From Aricia agestis (lineage: Eukaryota > Arthropoda > Insecta > Lepidoptera > Lycaenidae): a stretch of 64,000 nt of DNA. Position numbers and translations under genes: made by a program. Below are positions 46,701 to 55,225 of this stretch, piece after piece. Positions within the stretch are counted from its first letter, which is position 1. Each line of letters begins with the position of its first letter. The stretch covers positions 1,952,001 through 2,016,000 of the forward strand of contig NC_056428.1 in the NCBI RefSeq assembly GCF_905147365.1, in the 5' to 3' direction. The notes beneath the pieces are model-generated. The model was not told the origin of the DNA. It searched no databases and saw only the letters and a list, made by a program, of their open reading frames with translations.

Positions 46701-49700
46701 CCGCTCGAGCCGGCCCATTCGTGCCGAAGCATGGCTCCCCCACGTCTCGTCCACGTTATACAGGGTGTAACAAAACTAAGTGATAATACTTTAGTGTGTG
46801 TATGTGTTCCTTATCAACGATATCAAAATACTAATTTCCGTACCGTTCTAATTCTATGTTCCTTATAAAGAGTTCACTCTGAAAGTAGCAGCGTTGAAAG
46901 AGCAAACATTTTTCTGTGATTTGTATCCAGGACAACGTCACGAGTTTTCCCATACAAAAGTGAAAAAAAATGTTTGCTCTTTCAGCGCTGCTACTTTAAG
47001 GCCGCGTTTCAACTGAAGCGGAGCGGAGCTTAGCGGTGCCCGAATTGACCAATCGTGCTATTCCAGCGGAATGACAGCGAAGATTTCGAGCATGGTGATT
47101 GGTCAATTCGGCACCGCTAAGCTCCGCTCCGCTTCAGTGGAAACGCAGCCTAACTGTGAACTCTATACAAGGGACTCATACACACCCTAAAGTATTATCA
47201 CTTGTAGTACTCCCAAATTAATAATGCGCATGTTCAAATTTTATCCACCTTTTACTGCGCATGTCCAAATCATGTCATGCCATGGCAACGCCACCAACAA
47301 GTTGCTTGCGTTGCCATGCCATTACATTATTTTGACATGCGCAATAAAAGGTTTCTTCCGACGCTCGGGAAAAACTATCTTTGCCGAATAATGACGAAAA
47401 TTCCTACGCGCATTATCACTTTTGGAGCACTGTAGTTTTATTACACCCTGTATATGTATTATGTGTGATTACATGTAGGCACGCAAGACGTACGCAGATA
47501 CGGAATTCTTTGCGTGCGTGCTAGTTTGCATATGTTGCGTGCCTACCGGTGGTGGAGGCTGGTTCTTATTTAGAAAAGTCTAGTCTCAATAATTTTAAGA
47601 CAGATTTTTTTTATTGCGATAATTATACACTTTTCTTTCACTTATTCCACTTAATTTTATGTTTTTATTACAATGTTTAACACGACCGGTTTTATTAAAT
47701 TTGAAATGGCTAGGGATTTCGATAACAAAATGTTAGGTAGGTAACTTATAAAAACACCGCCACTTATACTTATTAGTTATTAGCACTACCACCAATATAT
47801 GCCTACCACCAACAACCTAGTAAGATTTCTACACAAAATTGTAATTTTAATATAAACTTGGTGCATCAGAACTTACAGGGAAAAATAGGAAAAGAATTAG
47901 AAATTGAGTTATTTTTAAATGAATGTAACATTGACATTTTGTGTGTATCAGAACATTGGTTAAAAAATTATGAATTGTCATTTAATTATTCTGATCATCA
48001 GCTAGCAAGTTCGTTCAGTCGAGAGAATGCTATTACGGGTGGCTCCTTAATATTGATTAAGAAAAAACTTAAATTTAAAGAACGTAAGGATATTGTTAGA
48101 CTGTCAACTGAACGAATTGCTGAGTTAGCCTGTATCGAGCTGAGCCACCTTATTATTGTAAGCGTATACAGACCTCCATCCGGCTTATATGATTCTTTTG
48201 AACAAATAATGGAGCAAGTGTTAACAAAAGTGTGTGCATCTAACAAAAAGATTATAGTATGTGGTGATTTCAATATTAATTTACTAGACTTAAACTCCAC
48301 CACTGTTAGATTCACATCATTGTTCAAATCGTATAACCTTATTAATTTATTCAACGAGCCGACAAGAATTTGTGATACAACTGCGACTTGCATAGATAAT
48401 ATTTTCACCAACATAACTCCCTATAGGAAGGAAATAATTAATGTATTAAGCTCTGATCACTGTGGACAACTAGCTTCATTTAATATAAATTGTGATACTA
48501 ATTTAAAAGAAAAAATTGAATATATACCTATAAATACAAAACGTATTGAGAAATTTAGAAGTAAATTATCATCAAGTTTTGAGAAGTTGAATGTATCAAA
48601 TGATCCAGATAAAGCGTTTAACAATTTATTCAATAGAGTAAATCAGCAATATAACGCTGTATTTACTTCTAAAACGGTCAGTTTGAATAATAAAAGAAAT
48701 AATTTTAAAAAATGGGCAACTGCAGGTATTATTGTAAGTAGACAAAAATTATATGATTTGTATAACGAGAAAACTATAAACCGGAGTGAAGCTTTTAAAT
48801 TGTACGTCAAGAAATACTCAAAAACTTTTAAAAAGGCCTGTCAAGCAGCAAAGGCACTTCAAATTAAAGAGAAAATTAGAGACTCTAAAAATAAAGTGAA
48901 AACCACCTGGAAAATAATTGCGGATGAGACTGGAAAAGTCGCCTGTCGTAACTCTAAATTTGAACTTTTAATTAATAATAAAAAAATCAATTCTGATCTT
49001 GAGGTTGCGACAGTCTTTGAGAAGTTTTTTGCAGACATTCCAATCTCAACTACAAAGAACTTAAATTCATCACCTACAGTTGCAGAAAAAATACTTAGAG
49101 AACATGTCAAGGAATGTGATGTCAATTTTATTTTTAGAGATATTGACTCCAGAGATATTATCAAGACTTTCAAATCAATCAATATTAAAAGTACCACTGA
49201 TCTCTGGGGTATGTCCACAAAAATTATAAAATCAGTAATTGACATCATTGCCCCTTACCTAGCTTTAGTTTTTAATAATTGTATCGAAAGTGGTGTGTTC
49301 CCAGACTTAATGAAGCACAGCAAGGTGATGCCTCTATTTAAAGCTGGGAAGAAATCAGACCCAGCCAACTATAGACCAATATCCATATTGCCGACTTTAA
49401 GTAAAATCTTTGAAAAAATAATTCTAAATCAATTACTTGCTCATTTTAACTCAAATAATTTATTACATAATAATCAATTTGGTTTTACTAAAGGTCGGTC
49501 TACAACAGATGCAGGCATTAGTCTTCTGTGTAGTATTTTTGAAGCTTGGGAGGAGTCGCAGGATGCACTTGGTATTTTCTGCGATCTCTCTAAAGCATTT
49601 GACTGTGTGGAGTATGATACTCTAATAAGAAAACTACACCATTATGGTGTAAGGGGCCCGGCACTTAAACTTCTTAAATCTTACCTTACAAATAGAACGC

Positions 49701-52700
49701 AGAGGGTGGAAGTTAACTCCATAAGGTCTAATGGAACCAAAATAAAACTAGGTGTGCCACAAGGGTCCATTTTAGGGCCTTTTCTTTTTCTCATCTATAT
49801 AAATGATTTACCTTATCTTGTTAAAGATAAGCATGAGATAGTACTTTTTGCTGATGACACTTCACTAATTTTTAATGTGAAGAGGCGACAATTTAATTAT
49901 GACGAGGTAAATAGTGCTCTCTCAAAAATAGTACATTGGTTTAATGCTAATAATTTACTTTTGAACTCTAATAAAACAAAATGTTTAAAATTTATCTTGC
50001 CAAATGTTAGGCAAGTACAAACCAATGTACTATTAAATGATGAGAAAATGAATTTAGTAGACACCACCGTATTCCTAGGCATAACGCTGGATTGTAAGTT
50101 ACAATGGGGTCCACATATTGCGAAACTGGCAGATAAGCTTAGTTCTGCAGCATATGCTGTTAAAAAAATTCGTGAAATCACTGATGTAGAGACCGCGCGA
50201 TTAGTTTACTTTAGCTACTTTCATAGCATAATGTCTTACGGCATCCTCTTGTGGGGAAACGCGGCGGACATTAATACAATATTTGTGCTGCAGAAGCGAG
50301 CTATTCGTTCTATTTATAAGATGTCGTCTTTGGAATCTCTAAGAGAAAAATTTAAAGAAATAAGAATTCTGACCGTCACATCTCAATACATTTTGGAAAA
50401 TCTCTTATATGTTAGAAAGAACATAAATATTTTCAAAAAGAAAAGTGATAATCATAATGTAAATACTAGAAATAAGAACAAGTTAGCAATACCAATGTTC
50501 AGACTAGCCAAAATAAGCAAATCCTTTAAAGGCCAATGTATACGCCTATACAATAAAATCCCAGAAAATGTTCAAAATCTACCTTTAAACAAATTTAAAA
50601 AAGCAGTTAAAGAACGTTTGTGTGCTAAAGCGTATTATAAAGTCAATGATTTCTTCGAGGACAGCACACCTTGGGAATAGGGTGGCTCCATGCAGGTTAC
50701 TTTTCTTTTAATTTTGTTACATAGCTGTAAGCCATAACATTGTAATTTTCCATTTTTTTTTGCAAAAGATGGCCCCGTGCGAGTTTCTTACGCCGGTTCT
50801 TCTCGGCGGGGTAGTTCCCGAACCGGTGGTAGGCAACGTAGTTTCTTCGTTCGACTTTCAAAAAGTGTATCATGATACCCATTTTGAATAAAAAGATATT
50901 TTATTTTATTTTTATTTATTTTAGATACCTGCCCATGGGCGTACCGAGGGGGGGGGGGGGGCAGGGGGGGGGCAGCTGCCCCCCCCCCCCCCTGGATCAT
51001 GTTGACGTTCCTACTAAGTATATTATCTAGTACTTTTATCTATAAAAATTAAGAACGAATTTTTGCCATTTGTTTGCAATACAATATTTTTACAACTAAA
51101 AATTATTAATTTTTATTCTTTATAAACACCTAGCTTATGAAAAATCTGATTTGCCCCCCCCCCCCCCCCTGGCCCAGAACCTGGGTGATTTGCCCCCCCC
51201 CCCCTGGCACCAGAACCTGGGTAATTTGCCCCCCCCCTGGCCCAGAACCTAGGTACGCCCATGTACCTGCCTGCAAATAGCTTATGAATAAGTTGATTAT
51301 AAAACTCATTATTTTACATTTCAGAAGGTGAAAAAGAACCGAAATCTAAATCTGACTTCGTGAACAAGATGACTATCAGCGAGCAGCGAAGATTCCTACC
51401 GGTGTTTGCCGTGAGAGAGGAGCTGATGCAAGTTATAAGGGAGAACAATGTTATCATTATTGTCGGTGAGTTTGTTTTCTCAGTAATTGTTGTAGTAATT
51501 TGTCTTAGAAATAATATAATCTAGTATATAAAATTCTCGTGTCACAATGTTAGGCCGCGTACTCCTCCGAAACGGCTGTATTGATTTTAACCAAATTTTA
51601 TATGCATATTCAGTGGGTCTAAGAATCGGCTACTGGGTACTTTTTAATTGATAAGTGCTTTTGTTGAATAAATAATAGTAAATTATTACAACTCGAGACT
51701 GACGGCGACCATTGTTTGTGCGACGGGAAAGCGATGGACGTTACCATGGTGACGTACTTATTTAGTCACTTCAATAAAATAATACGGGTGAAATAATTTA
51801 TATGGCAAAGAAACGTTTGCCGGGACAGCTAGTATGTACATATCATAAAGTTAATATACCTAGCGGAATAGAGCAACAATCTCGAACTGTCAAACGAAAC
51901 CGAAATTGGTTTCATCTGTGTGTAAAAATATGTGTACGTAATACGTATACACTTACACAAGCATGATTGAACATGATTTCTATGAGATTAAATTGTCAAC
52001 GTGCGGCACGTGCCGACTGAACGTCAAAAAAAGAGTGCTGTGCATGGCAATCAGTTTATGTTATAAGTTATAACTGTTCACATTTTTCGCCTCAACTCTG
52101 ACGCTGGCAACTCCTAAATGGGGAGGCTTACGCCAAAAGAAGAAGAAGAAGTATGTATCACACGTCTATTTTTACCACGCAGTGTTACTGATAGTGACAT
52201 CTCTCTTGCTCAGGCCTTTGTTTCTCTATTTCGCTAGGTATATTAACTTTATGGTGTATACAGGGTGTAATTTAGGGTGAGTACGTGTTCCTTGTAGAGA
52301 GTTCACTGTGAAAGTAGCAGCGCTGAAAGACCAAAATTTTTTTTCACTTTTGTATGGGGAAACTCGTGACGCTCGGGCCCTTGACCATACAAAAGTGAAA
52401 AAATATTTTTGTCTTTCAGAGCTGCTACTTTTACAGTGAACTCTCTACAAGGAACACGTACTCACCCTAAAGTACTATCACTTGTTTTTGTTACACACTG
52501 TATACTATATAGTGTTAGAAGCATACTTTCTAATTTAAATAATTAAAGACGTGAGTGGAAGATCTGGTTCTACCACTCACGTCTTACTAACATTTTATAA
52601 CATAATGTTATCAAGGACAATCACTGATTTTTCCCTTAGAATTTGAACAAACTACTAACTTACCTGTTAATCATCTAGCTAATATATCGAGCTACTTATA

Positions 52701-53592
52701 ATATAGCTAATAATTTTCCCGGCTTAAGGCCGGGAAAATTATTAGCTTCCATTTATGCAAAAAAAAACAGCAATTTTTTCACTGTTACTTACCTGGTTCT
52801 TCCACTCAAGTCTTCAATTATTATCTTTTGGCGCATGTCCTGTTAAATGTCAATGTGGATATCTGTTTTACACCCACTTCTTTTTGTTGATGTTATCCAT
52901 GTATTGCATATGGCCGAATTATGAACTGCCTCTGGTAGTGTTTCAAATCACGGCTGTTTTGCGTCTATGACTTCGTAACAATTACATGATACATCCAAGT
53001 GCCAGAAGATAATTGTGGATCTGAAGCAAACAGCAATATAAGTCTTCTTCAACCTAGTCACGGCTCGGAAAACGTTTGTTTTAAAATAAATAAATAAAAC
53101 GTCTATTCTGCCCCTATTTAATGTTACAAAATCTTTCCAGGTGAGACCGGCAGCGGCAAAACTACGCAGCTCACACAATATCTACACGAGGAGGGTTACA
53201 CTAAACTCGGTACTGTGGGCTGCACGCAGCCGCGTCGCGTCGCCGCCATGTCCGTGGCCAAGCGCGTCGCTGACGAGATGGGCGTTAAACTAGGTAAATA
53301 CTAAACCATAGACAAATAAGAGATAGCTAACTGACCACAGACTAAACTATAGACACAGACGAAGCTGTGTCGGTAATAAAACTCACATCGCGTTTCAGGG
53401 GAAGAAGTCGGCTACGCGATCCGTTTCGAGGACTGCACTTCCCCCAACACGGTGATCAAGTATATGACAGACGGTATCTTACTCCGCGAAGGTCTGCGAG
53501 AGCCAGACCTCGACAACTACTGCGCTATCATCATGGACGAAGCCCACGAGAGGTCACTTTCTACGGACATGCTGTTTGGGCTCTTGAGAGAG
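37379..53592 (+). CDS. Pre-mRNA-splicing ATPase PRP16/DHX38, partial gene (11 exons)
   Basis: DEAH-box RNA-dependent ATPase that acts in the nucleus on the catalytic spliceosome between the two splicing steps. Exons: 37379-37710, 37991-38290, 38947-39150, 40684-40778, 41049-41251, 42075-42173, 42373-42502, 46249-46338, 51325-51465, 53141-53293 and 53399-53592. All borders are GT/AG and phases agree, giving about 647 residues. The N-terminus has the family signature HRLEGT, GGLI and PSLLGLDKLA, followed by an Arg/Asp/Ser-rich region (residues 111-210), the conserved NRMLTSGVVH and PPFLDGRIVFTKQPEPVIP segments, Walker A GETGSGKT (532-539), TQPRRVAAMS (560-569) and DEAH (629-632). The start ATG has context AAACATGG. 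Known homologues have about 1,200 residues, so the rest of RecA1, RecA2 and the C-terminal domains are not in this window. Introns are full of transposable elements. Confidence 0.95.
37799..37839. repeat. Palindrome in DHX38 intron 1
   Basis: 19-bp arms (37799-37817 and 37821-37839), perfect, 3-nt loop; arm core AAATGGTTCCGG. Confidence 0.92.
37991..38290 (+). CDS. DHX38 exon 2, RD/RS-like region
   Basis: Acceptor TTTACATTTCAG. Encodes REK-, RD- and RS-type low-complexity sequence (for example RRDRDRDRRRDYDRRDKDRH), as expected for the disordered N-terminal region of this family. Donor GTATGAATTT at 38291. Confidence 0.9.
38522..38782. mobile_element. Non-autonomous hAT element, 8-bp TSD, in DHX38 intron 2
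   Basis: Direct repeat TACTAGAG at 38514-38521 and 38783-38790. Left end CAGTGGTCTCCAACC, right end CTTGGGGATAGCGG, imperfectly inverted. GCGGGCCACAA blocks occur near both ends. Confidence 0.85.
38947..39150 (+). CDS. DHX38 exon 3
   Basis: Residues 211-278. Acidic DDDDDDP run, SSWDFPTPIPRD and GKLYEDTPRASQH, corresponding to the SQWESPSPTPS and GKYSDDTP part of known proteins. Donor GTATGATCAA. Confidence 0.9.
39173..39690 (+). repeat. Dispersed repeat, GGGTTCCGTA family, in DHX38 intron 3
   Basis: TTTTAGGGTTCCGTACCTCA at the left; GGAACCCTCGGTGCGCGAGT, hairpin and CTTGGCCGGTTTTTTTT at the right. Confidence 0.65.
39822..40093. mobile_element. Non-autonomous hAT element with 8-bp TSD
   Basis: Ends CAGTGCCGTAAATAG and CTATTTACGGCACTG are perfect 15-bp inverted repeats. 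Flanks CTAAGGAA (39814-39821) and CTATGGAA (40094-40101) differ by one base. Second member of the family at 7851-8073. Confidence 0.88.
40155..40250 (+). repeat. Diverged fragment of the GGCCGGCAACGCAC repeat
   Basis: CTCTTTTGATGTTGTGAGGG and GCTTCCCATCAGGTGACCCA match its 3' part. Confidence 0.5.
40265..40606. mobile_element. MITE with TA TSD, CAGGGTGCAATTAAA family
   Basis: Left CAGGGTGCAATTAAACCTTC, right GAAGTTTTAATTGCACCCTG, continuing to CTGCCAAATTTT / AAATTTGGCAG. Flanked by TA on each side. A CG-rich core at 40430-40495 contrasts with AT-rich arms. Confidence 0.82.
40684..40778 (+). CDS. DHX38 exon 4
   Basis: Residues 279-310. WASSRRGVDIDDPEWQEAEK and LDREWYNMGEG. Acceptor ACTTTTACAG; donor GTAAAATACA at 40779. 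Confidence 0.92.
41049..41251 (+). CDS. DHX38 exon 5
   Basis: Residues 311-378. AEYIAKKEEQIEKRR, SAARQQIDKDNELWERNRML and TSGVVH are family-conserved. Donor GTGAGATTTG. Confidence 0.93.
41386..41693 (+). mobile_element. MITE, GGGTTGCACCA family, copy 2, DHX38 intron 5
   Basis: GGGTGGGTTGCACCAAC at the left and TGGTGCAACCCACATT at the right; interior as in 27656-28027 but with a deletion near 41590. Confidence 0.75.
41846..41976. mobile_element. Short MITE, GACCTACATT family
   Basis: ATAGACCTACATTGTTTGG on the left and ATGTAGGTCCGTCATAAT / GCTGCCTATGAATCAA on the right; relative of 13643-13777. Confidence 0.55.
42075..42173 (+). CDS. DHX38 exon 6
   Basis: Residues 379-411, in phase 0 at both ends: VHLLVHNIVPPFLDGRIVFT then KQPEPVIP. 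Donor GTAAGTATAA. Confidence 0.94.
42373..42502 (+). CDS. DHX38 exon 7
   Basis: Residues 412-454: VKDPTSDMAVNARKGSALVK, FREQKERRKAQKKHWKLEGT, KI. Acceptor GATATTTTCAG; donor GTCAGTCAGT is a less common form. Confidence 0.92.
43938..44310. mobile_element. Fold-back element with about 120-bp arms
   Basis: Outer ends GAGCTGATGACCAAATCACT and ATTTGGTCGTCAGCTC are inverted. Pairing continues through GTAGCTTCAGCTGTGTTAAA and GATAATCTGCGTGC. The right-arm core (GCAGATTATCAGAAAGGGTT) is present twice, at 44070 and 44195, so the element holds an extra inverted copy with nearly no loop at 44064. Confidence 0.75.
45924..45964. repeat. Palindrome, 20-bp arms, 1-nt spacer
   Basis: GTTTTTTATGAAATTAGCCA, then G, then its exact reverse complement. 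In DHX38 intron 7, about 285 bp before exon 8. Confidence 0.93.
46249..46338 (+). CDS. DHX38 exon 8
   Basis: Residues 455-484: NIMGVQKETEEIEDGPTKQA then YKYAEHLDK. Flanked by a 3.7-kb intron on the left and a 5.0-kb intron with a LINE on the right. Donor GTAAGCATTG. Confidence 0.92.
46412..46746 (-). repeat. Dispersed repeat, GGCCGGCAACGCAC family
   Basis: Full-length-looking reverse copy in DHX38 intron 8, from the A-rich tail and GGGGGCAAACGAGCAAACGG to CATGGCTCCCCCACGT. Confidence 0.72.
46761..47450. mobile_element. TA-flanked fold-back MITE carrying nested MITEs
   Basis: Outer ends CAGGGTGTAACAAAAC and TTTATTACACCCTG, flanked by TA. Interior matches the 240-bp element at 52261-52500 (GAGTTCACTCTGAAAGTAGC, CATACAAAAGTGAAAAAA) but is split by a 151-bp Harbinger-type MITE and extended on the right by a block with ATAATGCGCATG ends (about 47220-47425). 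Confidence 0.8.
47000..47150. mobile_element. Harbinger-type MITE with TAA TSD
   Basis: TAA at 46997-46999 and 47151-47153. Ends GGCCGCGTTTCAACTGAAGC and GCTTCAGTGGAAACGCAGCC; inverted pairing runs about 55 bp. Comparison with the empty equivalent site at 52430-52440 (CTACTTTTACAGTGAACT) confirms a 3-bp duplication. Confidence 0.85.
47777..50922 (+). mobile_element. Jockey/CR1-group LINE, copy A, in DHX38 intron 8
   Basis: Non-LTR retrotransposon in the same orientation as its host gene. It ends in a TTTTA-rich simple tail (about 50885-50922) after the conserved 3' block CGCCGGTTCTTCTCGGCGGG and GAACCGGTGGTAGGC. The 5' limit is unclear: the reading frame is open from 47777 but begins without an ATG, so the element is probably 5'-truncated just before the endonuclease start. 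Confidence 0.85.
47858..50680 (+). CDS. LINE endonuclease-reverse transcriptase, uninterrupted frame
   Basis: 940 codons with no internal stop. The N-terminal third is an AP-type endonuclease: HQNLQGK (the catalytic Asn), SEHW, SVYRPPSG, GDFNINLL and SSDHCG. The reverse transcriptase follows: NYRPISILPTLSKIFEKII, FGFTKGRSTTDA, FCDLSKAFDCV, GVPQGSILGPFLFLIYINDL, and the active-site FADD near residue 664, then LGITLD and SYGILLWGNAADINT. It ends DSTPWE, like copy B. The product nicks DNA and copies the element RNA at the target. 47858 is TTG; no ATG precedes the endonuclease, and an upstream ORF1 is not seen. Daphne or CR1 clade membership would need a tree. Confidence 0.9.
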   Translation: MVHQNLQGKIGKELEIELFLNECNIDILCVSEHWLKNYELSFNYSDHQLASSFSRENAITGGSLILIKKKLKFKERKDIVRLSTERIAELACIELSHLIIVSVYRPPSGLYDSFEQIMEQVLTKVCASNKKIIVCGDFNINLLDLNSTTVRFTSLFKSYNLINLFNEPTRICDTTATCIDNIFTNITPYRKEIINVLSSDHCGQLASFNINCDTNLKEKIEYIPINTKRIEKFRSKLSSSFEKLNVSNDPDKAFNNLFNRVNQQYNAVFTSKTVSLNNKRNNFKKWATAGIIVSRQKLYDLYNEKTINRSEAFKLYVKKYSKTFKKACQAAKALQIKEKIRDSKNKVKTTWKIIADETGKVACRNSKFELLINNKKINSDLEVATVFEKFFADIPISTTKNLNSSPTVAEKILREHVKECDVNFIFRDIDSRDIIKTFKSINIKSTTDLWGMSTKIIKSVIDIIAPYLALVFNNCIESGVFPDLMKHSKVMPLFKAGKKSDPANYRPISILPTLSKIFEKIILNQLLAHFNSNNLLHNNQFGFTKGRSTTDAGISLLCSIFEAWEESQDALGIFCDLSKAFDCVEYDTLIRKLHHYGVRGPALKLLKSYLTNRTQRVEVNSIRSNGTKIKLGVPQGSILGPFLFLIYINDLPYLVKDKHEIVLFADDTSLIFNVKRRQFNYDEVNSALSKIVHWFNANNLLLNSNKTKCLKFILPNVRQVQTNVLLNDEKMNLVDTTVFLGITLDCKLQWGPHIAKLADKLSSAAYAVKKIREITDVETARLVYFSYFHSIMSYGILLWGNAADINTIFVLQKRAIRSIYKMSSLESLREKFKEIRILTVTSQYILENLLYVRKNINIFKKKSDNHNVNTRNKNKLAIPMFRLAKISKSFKGQCIRLYNKIPENVQNLPLNKFKKAVKERLCAKAYYKVNDFFEDSTPWE
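50930..51268. mobile_element. Poly-G/poly-C element with inverted ends and internal tandem repeats
   Basis: TGCCCATGGGCGTACCGAGG at the left and CTAGGTACGCCCATGTACC at the right are inverted. Just inside is a run of G (50950-50967), then G-rich and C-rich runs that can pair around CAGCTG. From 51150, three units of GAACCTGGGTGATTTGCCCC type follow, each with a C run of different length. Confidence 0.65.
51325..51465 (+). CDS. DHX38 exon 9
   Basis: Residues 485-531: MTISEQRRFLPVFAVREELM and VIRENNVIIIV, leading into Walker A. Acceptor TTTACATTTCAG; donor GTGAGTTTGT. Confidence 0.94.
51520..51832 (+). mobile_element. Full-length non-autonomous Helitron in DHX38 intron 9
   Basis: Starts TCTAGTATATAAAATTCTCG after A, ends GCCGGGACAGCTAG before T: the A/T insertion and TC...CTAG ends expected of Helitrons. 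Reverse relative at 27020-27290. Confidence 0.82.
52261..52500. mobile_element. Fold-back MITE with TA TSD, DHX38 intron 9
   Basis: CAGGGTGTAATTTAGGGTGA at the left, TTGTTACACACTG at the right, TA flanks. The arms pair over about 110 bp through GAGAGTTCACTGTGAAAGTA and CATACAAAAGTGAAAAAATA. Simplest copy of the family also seen at 29526 and 46761. Confidence 0.85.
52546..52747. repeat. Two palindromes in DHX38 intron 9
   Basis: 52546-52558 pairs with 52573-52585 (AAGACGTGAGTGG). 52705-52723 pairs perfectly with 52729-52747 (AGCTAATAATTTTCCCGGC) around 5 nt. Confidence 0.88.
53141..53293 (+). CDS. DHX38 exon 10, Walker A
   Basis: Residues 532-582: GETGSGKTTQLTQYLHEEGY, GCTQPRRVAAMSVAKRVADE. 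Noticeably more GC-rich than its introns. Donor GTAAATACTA. Confidence 0.96.
   Translation: MRPAAAKLRSSHNIYTRRVTLNSVLWAARSRVASPPCPWPSASLTRWALN
53399..53592 (+). CDS. DHX38 exon 11, DEAH motif
   Basis: Residues 583-647: GEEVGYAIRFEDCTS, KYMTDGILLRE, IIMDEAHERSLSTDMLFGLL, ending LRE. Donor GTAAGTGGGT. The next expected segment (SAT motif) was not found in the remaining 10.4 kb. Confidence 0.96.
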
Positions 53593-54130
53593 GTAAGTGG
53601 GTTGTTTTGTATTTAGGTCTAGTATTAAACTTCCAGCGATATTCGAGTTAAGAAAATAAGGATCTTGGATACTTTGTCTACTTCCACTCAATAGTTTTGA
53701 CAGAGAAGTGAGACAAAACTGAATAAATGATATTATAAGGGCATCGCAAGTGCCAGGTCACTTATGTATTATGTCACTATTCTTGTACCAAATAATTGTC
53801 TGGTTAGTAGGCGTCGAATCGGTTGCATGAGAGTGACAAAGTGATAACCTGAGATCGGAATTAGGTAGGTATTTTATGTGCTTGCGCCGGGTTTTCGTAA
53901 GGAAAATCCCGTATAGCCAACACTATAACAAAATATACATAATAAAACTATAGATGGGCCTACATTCAAGGCTATGAAACATTGTTTAAACTTTAAATAG
54001 TATCTTGAATCTGCGAGATGATTTACTATTCTCGTTCGACTAGAATTCGAAAATGTACCGCCAGCGTTAATTCGAATCGTTAATTAAGCCTTTTGAATAT
54101 TTTAATGAAAGATTTTATAAAGATATTATT
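53593..54130. other. Sequence after the last visible DHX38 exon
   Basis: Starts with the donor GTAAGT. No further helicase exon and no recognised repeat. Contains CGCCGGGTTTTCGTAAGGAA, unexplained. Confidence 0.5.
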
Positions 54131-54434
54131 AACTTTGACCGGAGAAATTGACAGATGACAGCTGGTCCAACAAGGTTATAAATGAACGTGGGCGGGGGCG
54201 CTGCTGGTAAAGGAGAACTGTCAAAAATGGCGTTTTTGTATCATGACAGCGTTAGTTCCTTTTTTCGCCACGTGCATTTAAAACCTTGTCGAGCTCTATA
54301 GTTTTGGTTAAATATGGCGTCTTGATGGCATCCATTTTCAACTTTAACCAAAGATTTGACATTTTGCATTGTAGTTAAAGTTATAGTTAAAGTTACAGGT
54401 ATAGTTAAAGTTAGTTGGTGCAACCCAACCTTAA
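54131..54434 (-). mobile_element. MITE, GGGTTGCACCA family, copy 3, truncated
   Basis: On the - strand begins AAGGTTGGGTTGCACCAACT and runs through the shared interior to GTCAATTTCTCCGGTCAAAG, where the other copies continue for another 60-70 bp to their second end. That end is missing here. Confidence 0.75.
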
Positions 54435-54576
54435 ATAACTTTTTCTTCTCTGTAATAGACAATCGTGTACTTAATTTAAGTGAGAACAGAGATGACAGCC
54501 CTTAGTATCACTATCATTCTTTAAATACATGTCCAAGTAGGTGTAAAACAAAACAACACAAACTTTATCATAACTG

Positions 54577-54582
54577 TTTATT
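54577..54582 (-). terminator. Polyadenylation signal AATAAA of the LRAT-like gene
   Basis: AATAAA on the - strand, about 550 bp past the stop at 55133; no other convincing gene on this strand could use it. Its use is inferred. Confidence 0.45.
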
Positions 54583-55132
54583 TGTAAAAATGCCTCATAA
54601 ATAACATACAACAGTATTATCATCAAACATCTAACGACTCAAGCGTAGGCCATAAACAAGTTATCCTATATACGAATACTTAGCAATACTCAGAACCACG
54701 AAAAACTATGTGCTTAAGTACAGATAGACTAATACTGTAGTGACATTACATCTTTTAGTACAAAAAGTCCTAATGTCCAAGATTTCACAACGTTTTTCGC
54801 AGTTACGTTTAATCAGCAGTCTTATAAATCGAAAATCTTATTCGAATAGTGTGCCATCGTCGAATGTTAGACGAAGCCACGGGGCGCTTAGGAATGTTAA
54901 AGAAATTTCACAATAAATTAAAGCTTTCAACCCTCGACCAAAAGATTCAAATCGTAGAGGGTAACGTTCGGAATTTAAATTTGACAGTTTAAAAAGCGCG
55001 TTGACGTTAAATTTTTTTTTATTGCGCGGATGACATTTCAACTTTTTTATTGCGCTGTGGTCAGACGAAGTCAACGTCGGGCGAGTGCCAGAAACAGGCG
55101 TAGCATGTGCCGGGCCCGCCGGCACGCGACAC

Positions 55133-55225
55133 TCAGACGGATTTCGCTTTCGCCCGCCCGTTGTTCTGGACCAGCATGACGCCCATATTCATGCCAATGT
55201 TGCCCCACTTTAGTGACTCGCTTAT
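55133..55225 (-). CDS. LRAT-like gene, exon 4 and stop
   Basis: Acceptor GTTGTTACAG; ISESLKWGNIGMNMGVMLVQ then NNGRAKAKSV and TGA (209-238). Confidence 0.82.
   Translation of the reverse strand: MSESLKWGNIGMNMGVMLVQNNGRAKAKSV

Noticed and set aside
47858..50680. Retrovirus or LTR element
   Set aside because: AP endonuclease plus RT with no protease, RNase H, integrase or LTRs: a non-LTR retrotransposon.
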